Shown: positions 36,965 through 49,287, counted from the first letter of the stretch. The stretch is DNA of 64,000 bases from Varroa destructor (GCF_002443255.2 NW_019211457.1:13320216-13384215), one strand, 5' to 3'. Program-made: numbers and translations. Notes: generated from the sequence alone by a model not told the origin.

Positions 36965-37110
36965 GCTGTTAAAGGTTCAGCAAACCTCAAGCACCCTATC
37001 GATGTTATTAAAAAGCTACTGAAAAATCGTTCACACTGCTTTCACTACAACTACCGTTGTCAGCGTTGTCAGTGGCCTCTTTTTACTTTGATCCCACCTA
37101 TATTGTTATG
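36965..37110 (+). CDS. Candidate secreted protein, alternative end exon
   Basis: After the acceptor atttttag the phase-0 frame reads AVKGSANLKHPIDVIKKLLK, then a cysteine-bearing end with NYRCQRCQW, and stops at TGA near 37109. No good phase-0 donor connects it to the exon at 37197, so it may be an alternative 3' end. A weak donor at GAT|gttatt would allow a 39-base version. Confidence 0.3.
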
Positions 37111-37196
37111 ATTGTACAATTCAATATTGGAAAATATCTAAATGATGATAATAGTTTATTATTACAATGACAATATTTTCACAATTATTTGTTCAG

Positions 37197-37679
37197 GGTT
37201 TCAAGCGGTTTGTCCTATACCACAAAATGTGTGGTCCTTTAAAGCAGGGTAGATGCCATAAAGCGACAAAAGTTCCGAAAGATGATCTCAGCTTCCTAGG
37301 AGAAACGGGATTTTGCCATCCGCTTTGCCCAAAAAAAGTCGAGGGTGACGACCTTCATATGAAAACAAGACACTGTTCACGATATGTAGAAATGTCTCCT
37401 AAACAAAACCCTCAAAGGGAAAACCTTACACTTTGGGGTACTCAGAGGAAGCATAGACAAAGTTATAAATGGGATTTTAAACAAGACAATTTGAAAAGCT
37501 CAAGATGGGCCTCAAAACGAGCTTCCACACGACACCGTGTTAAAATGCCTAGAAGCGTCCGGCAACGGGAGCCGCAACAAAATTACTTCCTACAAAGAAG
37601 CCAAAACTTAACACACAATAACATTCAACAACCAGCTTTTACGTGCAGCAGCAGCAACATAACTACCACACTCAAATAA
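37197..37679 (+). CDS. Candidate secreted protein, long basic last exon
   Basis: Acceptor ttatttgttcag with a good pyrimidine tract, then 160 open codons to TAA, which is long for this AT-rich DNA. It begins GFKRFVLYHKMCGPLKQGRC, continues with further cysteines (GFCHPLCP) and becomes basic and rich in Lys/Arg/Gln/Asn. Phase 0 fits direct joining to the exon at 36863. Cys-rich start plus basic tail fits a secreted protein of unknown role. No homologue recognised. Confidence 0.42.
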   Translation, partial: GFKRFVLYHKMCGPLKQGRCHKATKVPKDDLSFLGETGFCHPLCPKKVEGDDLHMKTRHCSRYVEMSPKQNPQRENLTLWGTQRKHRQSYKWDFKQDNLKSSRWASKRASTRHRVKMPRSVRQREPQQNYFLQRSQNLTHNNIQQPAFTCSSSNITTTLK

Positions 37680-40600
37680 GTTAAGCATGCATATTTTTTA
37701 TAGGTAGACCGCTATTAAAAGCGATCTCAAATAGCGCTATTAATAATACAGAATAAAAAACATCGTTTTGTTAAAATTCGTAGTATAACATTTATGATGA
37801 TGTTTCATTCGTCTCATTATTTTGTTCTCCAAATTGTAGGTTATTCATACACAACTAACAGGTATCTACAAAGGGACATTTGAACTTTCATTCAAATCGG
37901 TGGCTTTGCTTCTCATTGAGCGTAACGTAAAGAAGACTGTACTTCTGCCAGTATAAGCCAGAGTTAGATTACAGTCCTACGTAAAATGTAACTGAAGCTG
38001 GTAGCTTTCGCCGGAATATTGAAATGGTAGTAAGCTTTCTACCGAATGCTATCAAGAATGAAGTGCTGTTACAAAAATTACGCGGAAGTGAAATGATAAA
38101 GAACACATATAACAAGTGTTAATAGTATGCTATAGCGCTTCCAACTATAATATATATATATTATATATATCTAACATACCACTTGACACTTAGCCATATT
38201 GAGTGAAGGTGCAATCGGAAATGTCAGTGATTGAGAAGAACAGACGCGTTCTACTGGAGAAAATTTTCGGAGGCAATTTCAATTTCGTCAGATCGTATTT
38301 GCTGAAAAAATGCAAAAAGGAAACGAGTTTTTAAGTATTTTGCTTGGAATGACGTCGTATTAAAAAATAGGTCTTCACATATTAATTGTACAGAAGCCGT
38401 TCAACGCAGACATAATCTCGTATAGAATAGTAGTACAAAAGGATCTATGACAAATCGTCATAGAACAAAATACAGACAAAGGTACTACACAAGTTTATAC
38501 AGCTGTACAGTATGACAACAACATCTACTTGAGAACAGAGCTCAATAAAACGCCAAAATGAACAACGGTTAGTTATAAATTCATTTTCAATAAGCCGCCA
38601 AATGGTTTTTAAAGATGAAAGGTGATAATTTTCTGACATCGAAATTGTGTTTGGCGTGTGATTAAGCGTTCTTAGTTTTATATAAATAATCAGATTATTA
38701 AAGCCTCGGGAATGACGGCGCCGGATGTGATGGTGGCGTACTGCGCGTACTTCGTCACCACATACCTGTTAGGGCAGTTCAATCTCTTCTCATGAGTAGT
38801 CCTATATCGCTTCGGTATTGACAAGCTTTACGACGATTTTCAATAACGCAGATCGCGCGCATTAGTTCGTGGAACGGATACGTGGAACGTCTTCAGTTCA
38901 TCAGTAAACAAGAGTATGTTAGCAAATGTAATAGAGACAGTCTGTTTTCTGAAAACCGGTCGAACTCCAATATACGTTTCAAAAAGACACTTGGAGATTC
39001 CGTTTGGATATTTTCGCACACGGGAAACAGTTAACCCATTCATTTGTCACTTCTGAGTCAGCTACGTCGCTTGTTTGATTCTTAAAACTTTTTTCGGAGA
39101 CGCAATCTAATCTGTGAGGAAATGTACCTATTTTTACGTCCTCTTCCCGTGTACTATGTGCACTGAACATCCTGCGTATATGGACCAAATAAGCTATAGT
39201 AGTTCTTTTAGCGAAGGAATATACCGTGCAAAGCTGACATACAATCTACTCATTAAACCTAGTACCGTTTATTCCATAACAGACAGACATACACACCTTT
39301 ACTTTATTTGAATTGACTTTTTAAGCCTGAAAAAATATACACCAAATTTTATTAAAAAAAAAAAGCAATTTATTTCCTGGTCTATGCGTGTTTTAATAAC
39401 TGATATAATTTAACTACCTGAGATTCGTTGTGAGATTCGGTTTGATAAGGGCGTTTTCAAAAACTTATTATTTTCGAAGAAAATAACCTTTTTGTGCTTT
39501 TATTGACTTCTCTTATATAATATTTCAACGTACGGCCGCTACAATGCTATGTATGTTTTAGCGGTCATATGCGTGCGTATATGCGATTACATATGATCAT
39601 ATATGATTACTCTTACATATATACACACACATCTAAATAAACGAACATATTCGCACATAGCAACCCATAATAGGCAAATGCACCAGGAGGCCCTCTGTCA
39701 TCTCTCAGAACCAGGAACTTCTTGACTAGGTGTTGCCTGCAAGAGTTACAACCCACCAGCGCCTTCAAATGTAACACTGCTCAACCTTATTTCGCATCCC
39801 CGGCGCTGTTAAACATATATCGTTTATCTAAAATAACCCTAATCGTTAATGAATCATATCACACGCCAATTTCAAGCAAGTGCTACTTAGTCTCGCTTTT
39901 CACATTTCTTGAAAAACATAATGTACACATAACGTTTTAAGTAAATGATGAGAGTGTGTTCTATAGGAGAGGCCATTCATAGTAAGATACACAATTGGCG
40001 CAATAATTGTATTACAGACGACAAACACTCGTATCCATGGTGAATATGATTTGGTTATGATGTAAAATAACTTCAGCGGGCTCCGTTTACAATTGAAGGT
40101 TCCATTTTATACTGTGACGCCGGACGTAAAGCATTACCTCGCTGCATCATCCCCTGGCCAGCGATTTTTGTCTTAGAGAGTACGGCAAGACAAACTAGTA
40201 AGTCTCATGTCAAGAGTTTCTTCAAAATGCCTTGGTCGTAGAACTGTGGCCTCTAAGCGTCAACACGTGCGTGGTATAAAGATTGCTGATTGAATAACCG
40301 TACGATATAAATCATAACTAAATCCACAAGTTTAATATCCACTCCAGATTTAGGCTGTTGTATTCTTACACACCTTGCTCAAACTATCAACTTTCTTTCC
40401 AATTTTCTCTCAAAATGAAACAAATCAGTATGTATGCCTATGAGTTCGAATGTTTTTGGAATCGTACATGAATTTACAAACAGAGCAATGCACTATGCGG
40501 TTCAGATAAGCGGTGCAAAATAATACGGTGCTTTTACCTTCCCATACCCTAAACGCACCGTATTATACACGAAATGCACTAGCTTTTCATCGTAGATTAT

Positions 40601-41287
40601 TCATCCAGTAGATTTGCATCAACGAAGGTGAATACAACAGCTTTCGTGCTGTGATCCTACCATAAATGCACTATAGAAGTCTCTTGGTGGCGTTTCGTAG
40701 CATTCAACAGCTAGTTTTTGCTTTGCTCTAATCAAACTGCAGCGTTAGTCTCTTAAAATATGGGAGCTGCTCTCTCTTTGTCGGAAGCTTATTTGCGCCA
40801 AAAATCGCTTTTGATCTTCGCTCTTCACACACTCATGACCTGATGGCCTGACGCCTACGGACTGCTCGTCGTTCATGGTATTTGCGAGCGTCCGATATCA
40901 CCCGTACTTGTTAGCGTACTGTAATCACATGCATAGATAACGACAAGAAAGTAAGAAATATAACTGTTATTTTTTATACCACTGATTCCTGCTTTGTTCT
41001 TGATACAATAAATAAAAGGCAAAGAAAAAATAAGTAAATAATGTATAAGGCATAGAAAATTGCATTCGAATCCTGCAATAGGACATCAATCCCGATATAA
41101 TCAAGTCCTCTCATAGTTTACATAATTGGCATGAAAATCAACAAACAGTTACTATTCAGCAGCTATGTCTAATTCTGTCCTACAGCTACTGATAAGTTTT
41201 CCCTCGTATACTCATTTATTTAAAAGGCTGACTGCAGAAGCTATTGGCTCATGCTGCTTACGTCGGAAATGAAATTTAAAAAACAAC
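37680..41287. other. AT-rich intergenic spacer
   Basis: Between two genes that converge. It contains inverted TA tracts around 38150-38170 and several 60-70 codon frames without recognisable content. No gene supported. Confidence 0.55.
41215..41220 (-). terminator. Probable poly(A) signal of the acidic protein gene
   Basis: TTTATT on the + strand is AATAAA on the minus strand, about 70 bases past the stop codon of the acidic protein gene, a usual spacing for a short 3' untranslated region. Confidence 0.6.
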
Positions 41288-41471
41288 TTATGAGCCATCC
41301 ACATTGTCTTTTGTGCGCTCCTTCGCTTCCAACCCATCATCGTCGGCGCCACAGCTAAACTCGTTGAAATACTTTTCTAAAACGGTAGGATCCACCGACG
41401 CCTCTAGCTCGTCGGCCGTCATGCACACTTCCGCTGGCTCCAATTCCGGATCGGAATACACATCAACATAG
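41288..41471 (-). CDS. Acidic protein exon 6 with stop
   Basis: Acceptor cttgtgcag. It encodes YVDVYSDPELEPAEVCMTAD, ELEASVDPTVLEKYFNEFSC and a hydrophilic end, then TAA. Very acidic. The low-complexity end is followed about 70 bases on by a poly(A) signal. Confidence 0.88.
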
Positions 41472-44400
41472 CTGCACAAGCATGAAAAACGTACTGTTAG
41501 CTATAAATGTTTCAAAATTTACGTCCGATGCTATTTCCTACAAATTACTCTTGATGGTTGGCTCCCATTATTAATAGTGCGTGTTCAGGCGATTTTGAAT
41601 CTATAGCACCTCTAAGTGTCTCGAAGTTAAAAAGATAAACACATTACGACTACCCGCCAGCTTCTCCAATTTGAAATAAAACTGTACTCTGACAGATAAA
41701 ACGTTCCTAACTCTTGTTCGGTAGCAACAGACGCAAAAAATGCTTACGGACTGGCCATCAAAATTATATACTTCGAGAAATTATATAATAAAGATTGTAA
41801 TAAGACCTATTCGGTCACTGGACAGACTTTTTTTCAAAACGATTTTTTAATATGGTTATCCGCTAGGGCTTTATTTTAATTCCGTAAAAGTATGCGTGTA
41901 CATATTTATGGTGATTACAGTCATGATTGGGTTTTCTAATTACAACGTGAAAGGCTAAACTGCCTAAAGTGTCAAGCAAATAAGTTGAGAAACAATCGCG
42001 TCTGTTCGAGATAATCTTAGAGGTACTCAGTCGTCTTACCTGAAGGGTCCGACAATGGCGTAATCTGAAAGACGGTTTGTTCTCTGTGTTTCTGCAATGG
42101 CCCGCGCAATCCCGTTCAACTTTTCAAGGCCTGCACAGTAATTACAAACCAAATAAGGTGAAGGACTTTAACCGGTGATGCTATCCAAGCTATTCGTTAC
42201 ACATGTTTAATTTCTAACCGGAATCGCTACAAAATGGTTGTAGTAAACTTCGCTGTATTTTAACAATTTAATTGGGAACCGTAATGCAATATTATGCATT
42301 ACATTCGTATTAACGTATTAACCAACATAATAATCTCAACAATCTTTATAAAACTGGGTCAGTCGCACACTACTGGCATACAGTGCTTAAAGTGTCTCAG
42401 ACAGTGACGGTAACATCATCTACATTTCTTTCAACTCTGAGATTTCACTCTTCTCTCACATGCGCAAGCTACGCGACTGTGCTTACCTCGAAAGCAAATG
42501 ACATCAGGGCCTCTCTCCTCAGGCTGACCATTTCTGCTCCAGTAATCGGAATTGGTATTGAGCTGATCGCTGGTTTTTGATGGCGTTAACCGTGGGCTTT
42601 CAAAAAAAGGTGCACTAGGCTCCTCTGTATCACTCACTAAGTCAGCACAAAAATAAGAACCATAAAATGCTTGCTAATAAATGTTATATTAGGCACTACT
42701 GAATACCATTTAGCACACATAATTATTATGACCAATTATACAACTTTCAAAAATAAAATTACAATAGTGCTCTTGCTACGGATAAGTTCCATTTAAATTT
42801 GAGTAACTGCTAACATACAAACGAGAACTGAAACAAAGTCAACTAAAGCATGACAGAATCGCAAAAGTTCGATAGCGAATCATTATAGCAATGTCGCGAA
42901 CTCTTTACTGAAGTCATTTTACTTAGAAGCATGGTAACCAATATTAGATTTAACATATTATTGTTATGATTCTTACCTTCCACTGCAGCTTAAGCACATT
43001 CATGCCCACAAATGCAGCGTACCCAGCTTGCAGGTTATATACCCTATTTCTCTTTGACAACTATTTCTTCCAGCATCTTATTTTTTTAATAACTTGCTAG
43101 CTAAAGGACACTATTTTTCAATATTAAGCTGCATTAGAGTGCATTTGACCTAACAACACTGGACATCTCACAACACCTACCAGAGTGACAGCTGCACTCG
43201 TCACAACTATCGCTGTCTAAGCTGTCATCCAATGAATCGATATCATCATCTGCTGAATCCTCAGGATTGTCGCAAGGTATCTAAAAAAAATTTTAAAAAA
43301 AAAAACAAGAAAAAAATTAGAAATATTGTTTTCTGTTCGTTAATAGCAAGGTATTAATAACAAATAAATACTGATCAATGATCCTTCACAAAGGACGAAA
43401 CGAAACAGGCAAGATCACAAATTACCTGACCTCATATACCTGTGATCACATACTAAGAGTAGTAAGTACGAGGCTCACGTTCTATTAAAATGAAGAAAAA
43501 ACATAAAAAGTATACCACGCCTCTCTTTCTCAACATGTTACCTGATCTATATACACTTGCTTTGGCAACTCTAAACTTCCACATAAATTTCGATTGTGAT
43601 CGGTTTTTTTCACATTTTGTATTTGCTGTTTTCCATAACAAAATATAATATTTGCAGTCGCGTATTCCGCTCGCACTAACGCTAGAACTTGAAGGCGTAA
43701 AGGAACTGGGGTAACGTCGAGCACAGCAACCGCACCTTATGTTTTCTAGATCAGACCCAGCTCAAACCACAGACGAAAAGAGTAAATGATCTCATATTCC
43801 AGCTAAATAACGCTAGAAAACACTGGCGGCACTAGTAGAACTGACGATTGACTTTGCCCCTTAATTTAAAAATATGTTTTTACATAAATGCCATAACCGG
43901 GTCAAACTGCGATGCGCAGAGGCGCCCCTCTGCGTAAATAAAGCTGGCTTTTAATTCAGCTTAACATGCAGCACAACAATTACTGCCGAATGTTATCCGC
44001 AAAGAGGATCTATACACACCCGAACAAACTGGACATTCCTCAGGTTCACGCTAAGATCGGCTACCTCTTCTAATACAGTTACGCCCCATGCAGCGTCAAA
44101 ACCGGCATTACTTTCCTTCTGGTCAACGATTTGTTTTGTCGGAGTTGACGGTATCTCATGATCTGGAATAAAACCGAGGCAGAACTCAGATTATTGCTGG
44201 GCTTATAAAGCCTCATAGGGCCACTCTACAAACTTAAAGACCGCCACATATAGATGAACCAGAAACGGCTTAAGCCGGCTGCATTTAAAATCGTCATTGC
44301 AAGGAAGAGACGTGGCTTGAACGCGATTCGTCAACACTTCAATGGATCAAGCTTAAATGAAAAAAATAAAAGTATTTCAAACGAATGGTTTACACCACAG

Positions 44401-44909
44401 TAAACGTATGATAGGCACCAAAGCTGAAAATTTTTCGTCGAATAATCTGCTAGTTCGGAACAGAAGGCTTTCTGTTTCTTCCTTAGGCCGACCTGTTGTA
44501 ATAGGTTATTACAGGAATAAATACATTTGGATTGAATTGGCAATAATTTAAATAAGCATGTTATATGTACAGAAATGTAACAGCATTACATACAACTATA
44601 TCAATTATGGCCACTGGTATCAGGTAAAAACGAAAGCTTCGGTCAACCCGTTTTAGGAACAGATGGCAAGTCCTTTTGCGGGACCTAAATCTAATATGGT
44701 ACTGTGCCAAAAGAAATATCAGAGTGTACAATAACAGATAGCACCCAACACCGGCTACATTGTAAGATACTCATGCATGTTCTTAAGTTAACACAGCTAA
44801 ACAAAGGCGGCTTCTAACCTTGCGAGTCCTGTGAGGAACTCGATGATTCTTGACAATCCTTCAAATCGCTTTTTGGTCTCTTCTCTGCCTGCTTAATGTG
44901 TTCCGCCAT
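41288..44909 (-). CDS. Acidic 252-residue protein of unknown function, six exons, complete
   Basis: Six minus-strand exons join in phase from an ATG at 44909 to a TAA at 41288-41290: 44909-44819, 44162-44020, 43280-43181, 42636-42487, 42130-42040, 41471-41288. The 759-base coding sequence gives 252 residues. The protein is Asp/Glu/Ser-rich with a Ser run after DCQE, an acidic stretch ending in a C-x2-C-x-C motif (SCDECSC), a short non-acidic block (LEKLNGIARAIAET) and a conserved-looking acidic C-terminus. No signal peptide or membrane helix is seen, so it is probably cytosolic or nuclear and largely disordered. I do not recognise the family. Multi-exon structure and clean splice sites make it a real gene. 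Confidence 0.85.
42040..42130 (-). CDS. Acidic protein exon 5
   Basis: Acceptor ctgtgcag, donor gtaaga. Two bases complete a glycine; then LEKLNGIARAIAETQRTNRL and SDYAIVGPF. This is the least acidic part, with helix-forming composition, and may be the most conserved block. Confidence 0.85.
42487..42636 (-). CDS. Acidic protein exon 4
   Basis: Acceptor ctgacttag, donor gtaagc. It encodes SDTEEPSAPFFESPRLTPSK, TSDQLNTNSDYWSRNGQPEE and RGPDVICFR. It is Ser/Thr/Pro-rich with possible proline-directed phosphorylation sites (ESPR, LTPS). Confidence 0.82.
43181..43280 (-). CDS. Acidic protein exon 3 (Asp/Ser/Cys-rich)
   Basis: Acceptor tttttttag, donor gtaggt. It encodes IPCDNPEDSADDDIDSLDDS, then LDSDSCDECSCHS with one base over. 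The clustered cysteines (C-x2-C-x-C) in an acidic run could bind metal or be oxidised; this is only a suggestion. Confidence 0.82.
44020..44162 (-). CDS. Acidic protein exon 2
   Basis: Acceptor ttattccag, donor gtgtgt. It completes an aspartate and encodes HEIPSTPTKQIVDQKESNAG, FDAAWGVTVLEEVADLSVNL and RNVQFVR. The FDAAWGV...VADLSVNLRNVQF part looks like a folded or binding segment. An internal gtagcc after LEE is ignored because phase is kept by reading through. Confidence 0.8.
44819..44909 (-). CDS. Acidic protein exon 1 with start codon
   Basis: It encodes MAEHIKQAEKRPKSDLKDCQ and ESSSSSQDSQ, then one base before donor gttaga. The 5' flank is ccaataaaggATGG, with G at +4. Further upstream there are frames but none continues this one. 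Confidence 0.8.
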
Positions 44910-45396
44910 CCTTTATTGGGCCTTGCTGGCCAATCCTCGCCTCAACAATTGATTCAGAAATACGGAATTCTATCTGAAACAAAAACGAATAAAATGCTAA
45001 ACGCTATTTGTAAATTATAGCTCAAAAGCCTCCTTAGCTTCAAGGTTTTATAGCTTTAAAGTTTTCACGCTAAGTAATATAGGATTATACATACTGGACT
45101 TCCTCAGAGAAAATCCTAAAAGTAAGCACCGAGTACCACTGTCAAGTTCGATGTCTAGATACTCTTTTTGCAGGACCACAACTGTTTTGAACTGTTACGT
45201 ATATGCACTGCTAAAATCAACTATCGAATAAAAAAAGTTCATTTTAGAGTGTAAGACACTTCATCACTGATCAATAAGCAGTGCTGCATAAACGGTTTGG
45301 CGGTCAGGGTGCGCAAATGAGGATTCGTGTTAATCGTAAAACATCTCATCAAGTGCATGTGGCACATCACTTTACCAAGAACTGTGTGTTTAACAT

Positions 45397-45412
45397 CGCG
45401 CGCGCGCGCGCG
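45397..45412. repeat. (CG)8 dinucleotide tract
   Basis: Eight uninterrupted CG units followed by acacgcgc, in otherwise AT-rich DNA. Alternating CG is the strongest Z-DNA former and is rare in animal genomes. It is about 490 bases upstream of the ATG at 44909, so it may lie in that promoter. Confidence 0.9.
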
Positions 45413-47427
45413 ACACGCGCTGTCTCCTACACCGATCTGTCCTAGCACTGCCTATATAAAGATTTCATTTCGACCATAAATAGACCAGCGGAATTTTAAT
45501 GCACACACACATTCGTATTCGCCAGGTAGCTCTATCTATAGCTATCAAGGTAAATAAAGGTTGTATGTAAGGTAAATAAACATAATATCACACGTAAGAG
45601 CAATTTCTCAGACGGTATTAATCTAAACGTGAAATCTGGACGAGTGAGTAACCCCATCTATAAAAAACGTGGCACCCGACAATTTCAAATAATAATAACA
45701 AGTGCTATATCCACGCATAACAACCAAATACCCTTATTTTGAAGGATCATATTCAACGGTTTCACGTATAAATAACATAACACCATAACGATTCTGAGAT
45801 CAAGCAAATCAGCTACTGGAGTTTCGCCGTAAATTCATATCAACCAATAGGTAGTGCTGCAATCGCTGCCATACGAAGCGCTGATGACGGTTGTTTTTCG
45901 TAAATTGTTGATTATTAATCATATTGTTACAGACGAATTCCTAAGTAATCGCTCTTAACCTTGGCAGCATTCCAGCTTATTTACGCCACCGTTTCATGTG
46001 GCAAGAACCACTTTTTCGAAATATGTAACTTAACACTGATCTTTCATCTTTCTCAATTGTGTTGTTTTGTTTGTAAATGCATATGCGCATGATCATCAAA
46101 TGACACCAACTCACTCAGGTCAATATCCGACGCTATCCTCAAGGATAACTGACTGAAGAACATCTGAGTTAGAGGCTGGTTTACACTCTAGCCGTTTGTG
46201 TTGTTCCGTATAATATTCGAGAAATGATTACAGCATTGTTTCAGCACTCACAGAACCTCTTACTGTCTTGAGGGCCATTTAATCAATCTACAGCTGCGTG
46301 TCATTCAGTTGATTCACGGCATACAATAACAGTGTCTTTATCGAAACATTAAGCATCACATTAATCACAACAAGAACGAGACGACTTGACAGTAGCAGAC
46401 GATGCCGTCATCAACGTCGTAGTTTGTATACAACACACTTAGTTGGCGGAATTCAATTCTCGGAACGCTGAGACGGTTAAGGATTGGAAAGCCATATAGC
46501 GTTTCAAAAGGCACCTTGCGCTGTATCATAAAATCGCGCGAAAACATCTTTCTGAATTATTTGATGAACAGTTAACTACGACTTGATTGGTCGTCTTGGC
46601 GTCAACCCAACATGTTGCTAAGAGGCGCAATCAGATAACTTCAGACCAAAAAAATATGGCTCAATCGTAAAATCATAAAATCCATAAGTAGAATGTAGGA
46701 ACTGTGAAGCCCGGACTAAAGCACCCGCAAGCTATACTTGTAGTGCATAGCTATATTATCCGCTAAACGGAAGAGACACCGCTTCACTTACGTTTTATGT
46801 TCTGAGCTATTTGAAGCATTATTGACAGAGTTCTCCCACAATCACTTCTTCTCGAATTTTCAGATCACGTACATCGCATTATTACAACTGTATTATTGCT
46901 GGGGAGCTAACAGTGATTAAGTTGTTGCTAAATAAAGCCTTGAATGATATTAACTCTTCAAAATAGAAAATTAACAGCAATATATATGTATATATATATT
47001 AAATAGTGGAATATGTAGTGTTCATCGGTAACTCTCAAGAGAAATAAAAAAAATCCTCGTTTTTTGTTACTTGTTATTGTTGTTGCTTGCCTTTGAAGAC
47101 GAAGCAGTGAAAACACGTACATCATAATAAATACATAACGTTTCAATATATAAACGGCTAAAAACATCGCAAGCGGTCATACTAGCATTAATCGGTTTGG
47201 AACCTAGACCAGTTCATGAAGTGTCTCCTACGTTTAGTAGGCAAACACGTTATTATTGCACTATCTGTAACTCTAAACACTAATTTGCGCCAAAAGAGCC
47301 GCGTATACTTTCACAGATAACAGCTAGCCGCTATTGCCGCAGTACAGCTGCTGACTGGATGGCTGCTAAAATCTTGCGGCACAGGCTACGGGATCAAAAA
47401 AAGTTTTCGATCATTTTAAAAAAACAG

Positions 47428-47763
47428 TCACTTGATAGCTGGACAAAGTATGATTGAAGCAACCTTCTCCAGACTGTCCGAAGACTTTTGTCTTATTCCG
47501 TATAGGATAACCGTTCGCCACCGCGGGCGCTTCCGTATTTTCCCAAATAACGCTCCAACATCCACAAAAACGACATGGAAAGAACAAGACGGAGCGGCTA
47601 CGCGCTGTGTCGCGGTGCCGGGCGTCGACTCAGAACCACCAAGTTTACGCGACTCATTAAGGTCGATAATTTCGCCGTCGATGCTAAATATGGATACACA
47701 CAGCTCTAGTAGTGGCCTTTGGGTTTGACACTCGATGAACAGGCTTGAAGATTGCGTAACCAC
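47428..47763 (-). CDS. Weak candidate exon, both strands open
   Basis: A 111-codon minus-strand frame includes SIDGEIIDLNESRKLGGSES after a possible acceptor tatttag, with GC content above its surroundings. A plus frame of 98 codons is also open across it. I cannot connect it to other exons. Balanced composition and a length above background are the only support. Confidence 0.22.
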   Translation of the reverse strand: MVTQSSSLFIECQTQRPLLELCVSIFSIDGEIIDLNESRKLGGSESTPGTATQRVAAPSCSFHVVFVDVGALFGKIRKRPRWRTVILYGIRQKSSDSLEKVASIILCPAIK

Positions 47764-49053
47764 GTCCGTGGGTTCGAAGCTGTGACCTCTAGAACCTAAC
47801 TAATGGTAACGTGGTCGAAGAAGGAGGCGGGCTATGAACTCTCCTATCTACGGCTATTACCATACCTATAGAAACGGAAAAATCTATAAACGTGTACTGT
47901 GACTGTTCCAACAAAGTTGTTCATCTGTAGTATATCTAGTTAATGAACAGATGTAGATGTGAACTTGAAGACCGTAACATCCCCGCCCATTCAATGACAG
48001 AGTGAAAACTTTGTTGAATTGGCCGACTAGTTGAATCTTCCTCTATCCATAGACAGTGGTCGTTAATGGGTTGAATAGGAGCACATGCTTTTATTATAGT
48101 TAGTGCAACGAAACGTCACCAAATTGATCGTTATTCTAAGAAAACGAAATAAAATGTCTACAAAGTGAAACGTTTTTACGATTTACAATTGCGGTGCATA
48201 AACGTCGCTTTTAAACAGTAAAAGTTGCACTATCTTTGGTACTCATATGCGCTATAAAATGATAATAGTATTTTTTTTTTTTTCACTTGCCTATATGTAT
48301 AGTTTTTATATAAAAATAGATCTAAACCATACGAAGAAATGGGATTGATCATCGTCGTTGGATTAAGGTACCTCGAGTGATATATGGTATATGTTAGTTT
48401 ATTTAATTGTCTTTGGAATAAAATGAACCAGTAATCAATTTTTTAATAGGAACGAAATACGGAACGCGGATTCTGGTATGAAGCACGCTGTGCCGAACGC
48501 TTTATTTTGATGACTTCTCGTGGCCAGCTTGTGATTGTTTTGTTATACGATTCGTCTTAACGCCATTAGGCCGCATTGCCACATCCATTTCTTTTGCATT
48601 CTAGGCCTACCCAAAAATGCACGCAGAAGAATCTTCCATTAAATCCGAGTAATCCGTTTGATTTCTTTGCCTATACGACTGTCGACGAGATTACCCATGA
48701 TAGTTTAAACGCGTTCATAACTTACGATTAAGGTTCGGTTACGAGGCGGAAAGAAGATGATGAAGATTCTCAGCCATACGTTACAGTGAATATGTTGAAA
48801 AAACGGGACAGTAGATCGCTAAAGCATCGATTCGATATGTCTACGAGTCTTTTTTTTGCGGACCATGCGGACCTGATGCAGTACGATACGTGCTTTAAAG
48901 TTATGCGGTCCATCAATATCGTCCTAAAAAATTACCCTATAGATACAGGCGATTAGGGCATTGACTTTTTAATTAAAATTAATTACTGCTTAACTAACAT
49001 ATATTCATTAGGTTTAATATGTTTTAATCCCATGATCCACTTACGTTCTTTAG

Positions 49054-49287
49054 GTCCAAGGTTCTATAGTCTTTCATTATGTCGTCTTCGGCATGTTGGT
49101 TCACGTGAGTCTTTATTTCTCCTCGTTGTTGGCCTTCATCGTTAGGGCAATGTCGGTCTTTGCTGACGTCTACAAGCGCAAAAATAAAGTAGATCCTAGT
49201 GGAATCATTTTGAAGAACATTTTCATCTCGCATCACCTCGCTTACTGTATTACTAATCTGGTCATCGTTTTTAAGGATCTGGTACGT
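49054..49287. CDS. Exon-like block, open on both strands
   Basis: On the minus strand a strong acceptor (ttcttctgatctcag) and a strong donor (aac|gtaagt) bound 78 phase-0 codons encoding a hydrophilic segment (e.g. DEGQQRGEIKTHVNQHAEDD). On the plus strand, acceptor ttctttag and donor gtacgt bound 76 phase-0 codons (to 49281) encoding a membrane-type segment (MLVHVSLYFSSLLAF, then VYKRKNKVDPSG and SHHLAYCITNLVIVF), in the style of a multi-pass receptor. Splice signals favour minus; the content of the plus strand looks more like a known protein type. No neighbours of either were found. Confidence 0.4.

Larger units (their letters stand above)
44910..49053. other. Intergenic spacer
   Basis: The first part must contain the promoter of the minus-strand acidic protein gene. 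It includes a (CG)8 tract, a TA-rich run near 46980, and open frames at 46365-46547 and 47428-47763 (minus), neither with convincing splice support. I see no certain gene. Confidence 0.5.

Noticed and set aside
46365..46547. A 60-codon minus-strand ATG frame with a smooth protein-like sequence
   Set aside because: Length is within background for this window, it has no donor or motif, and it does not join the acidic protein gene downstream.
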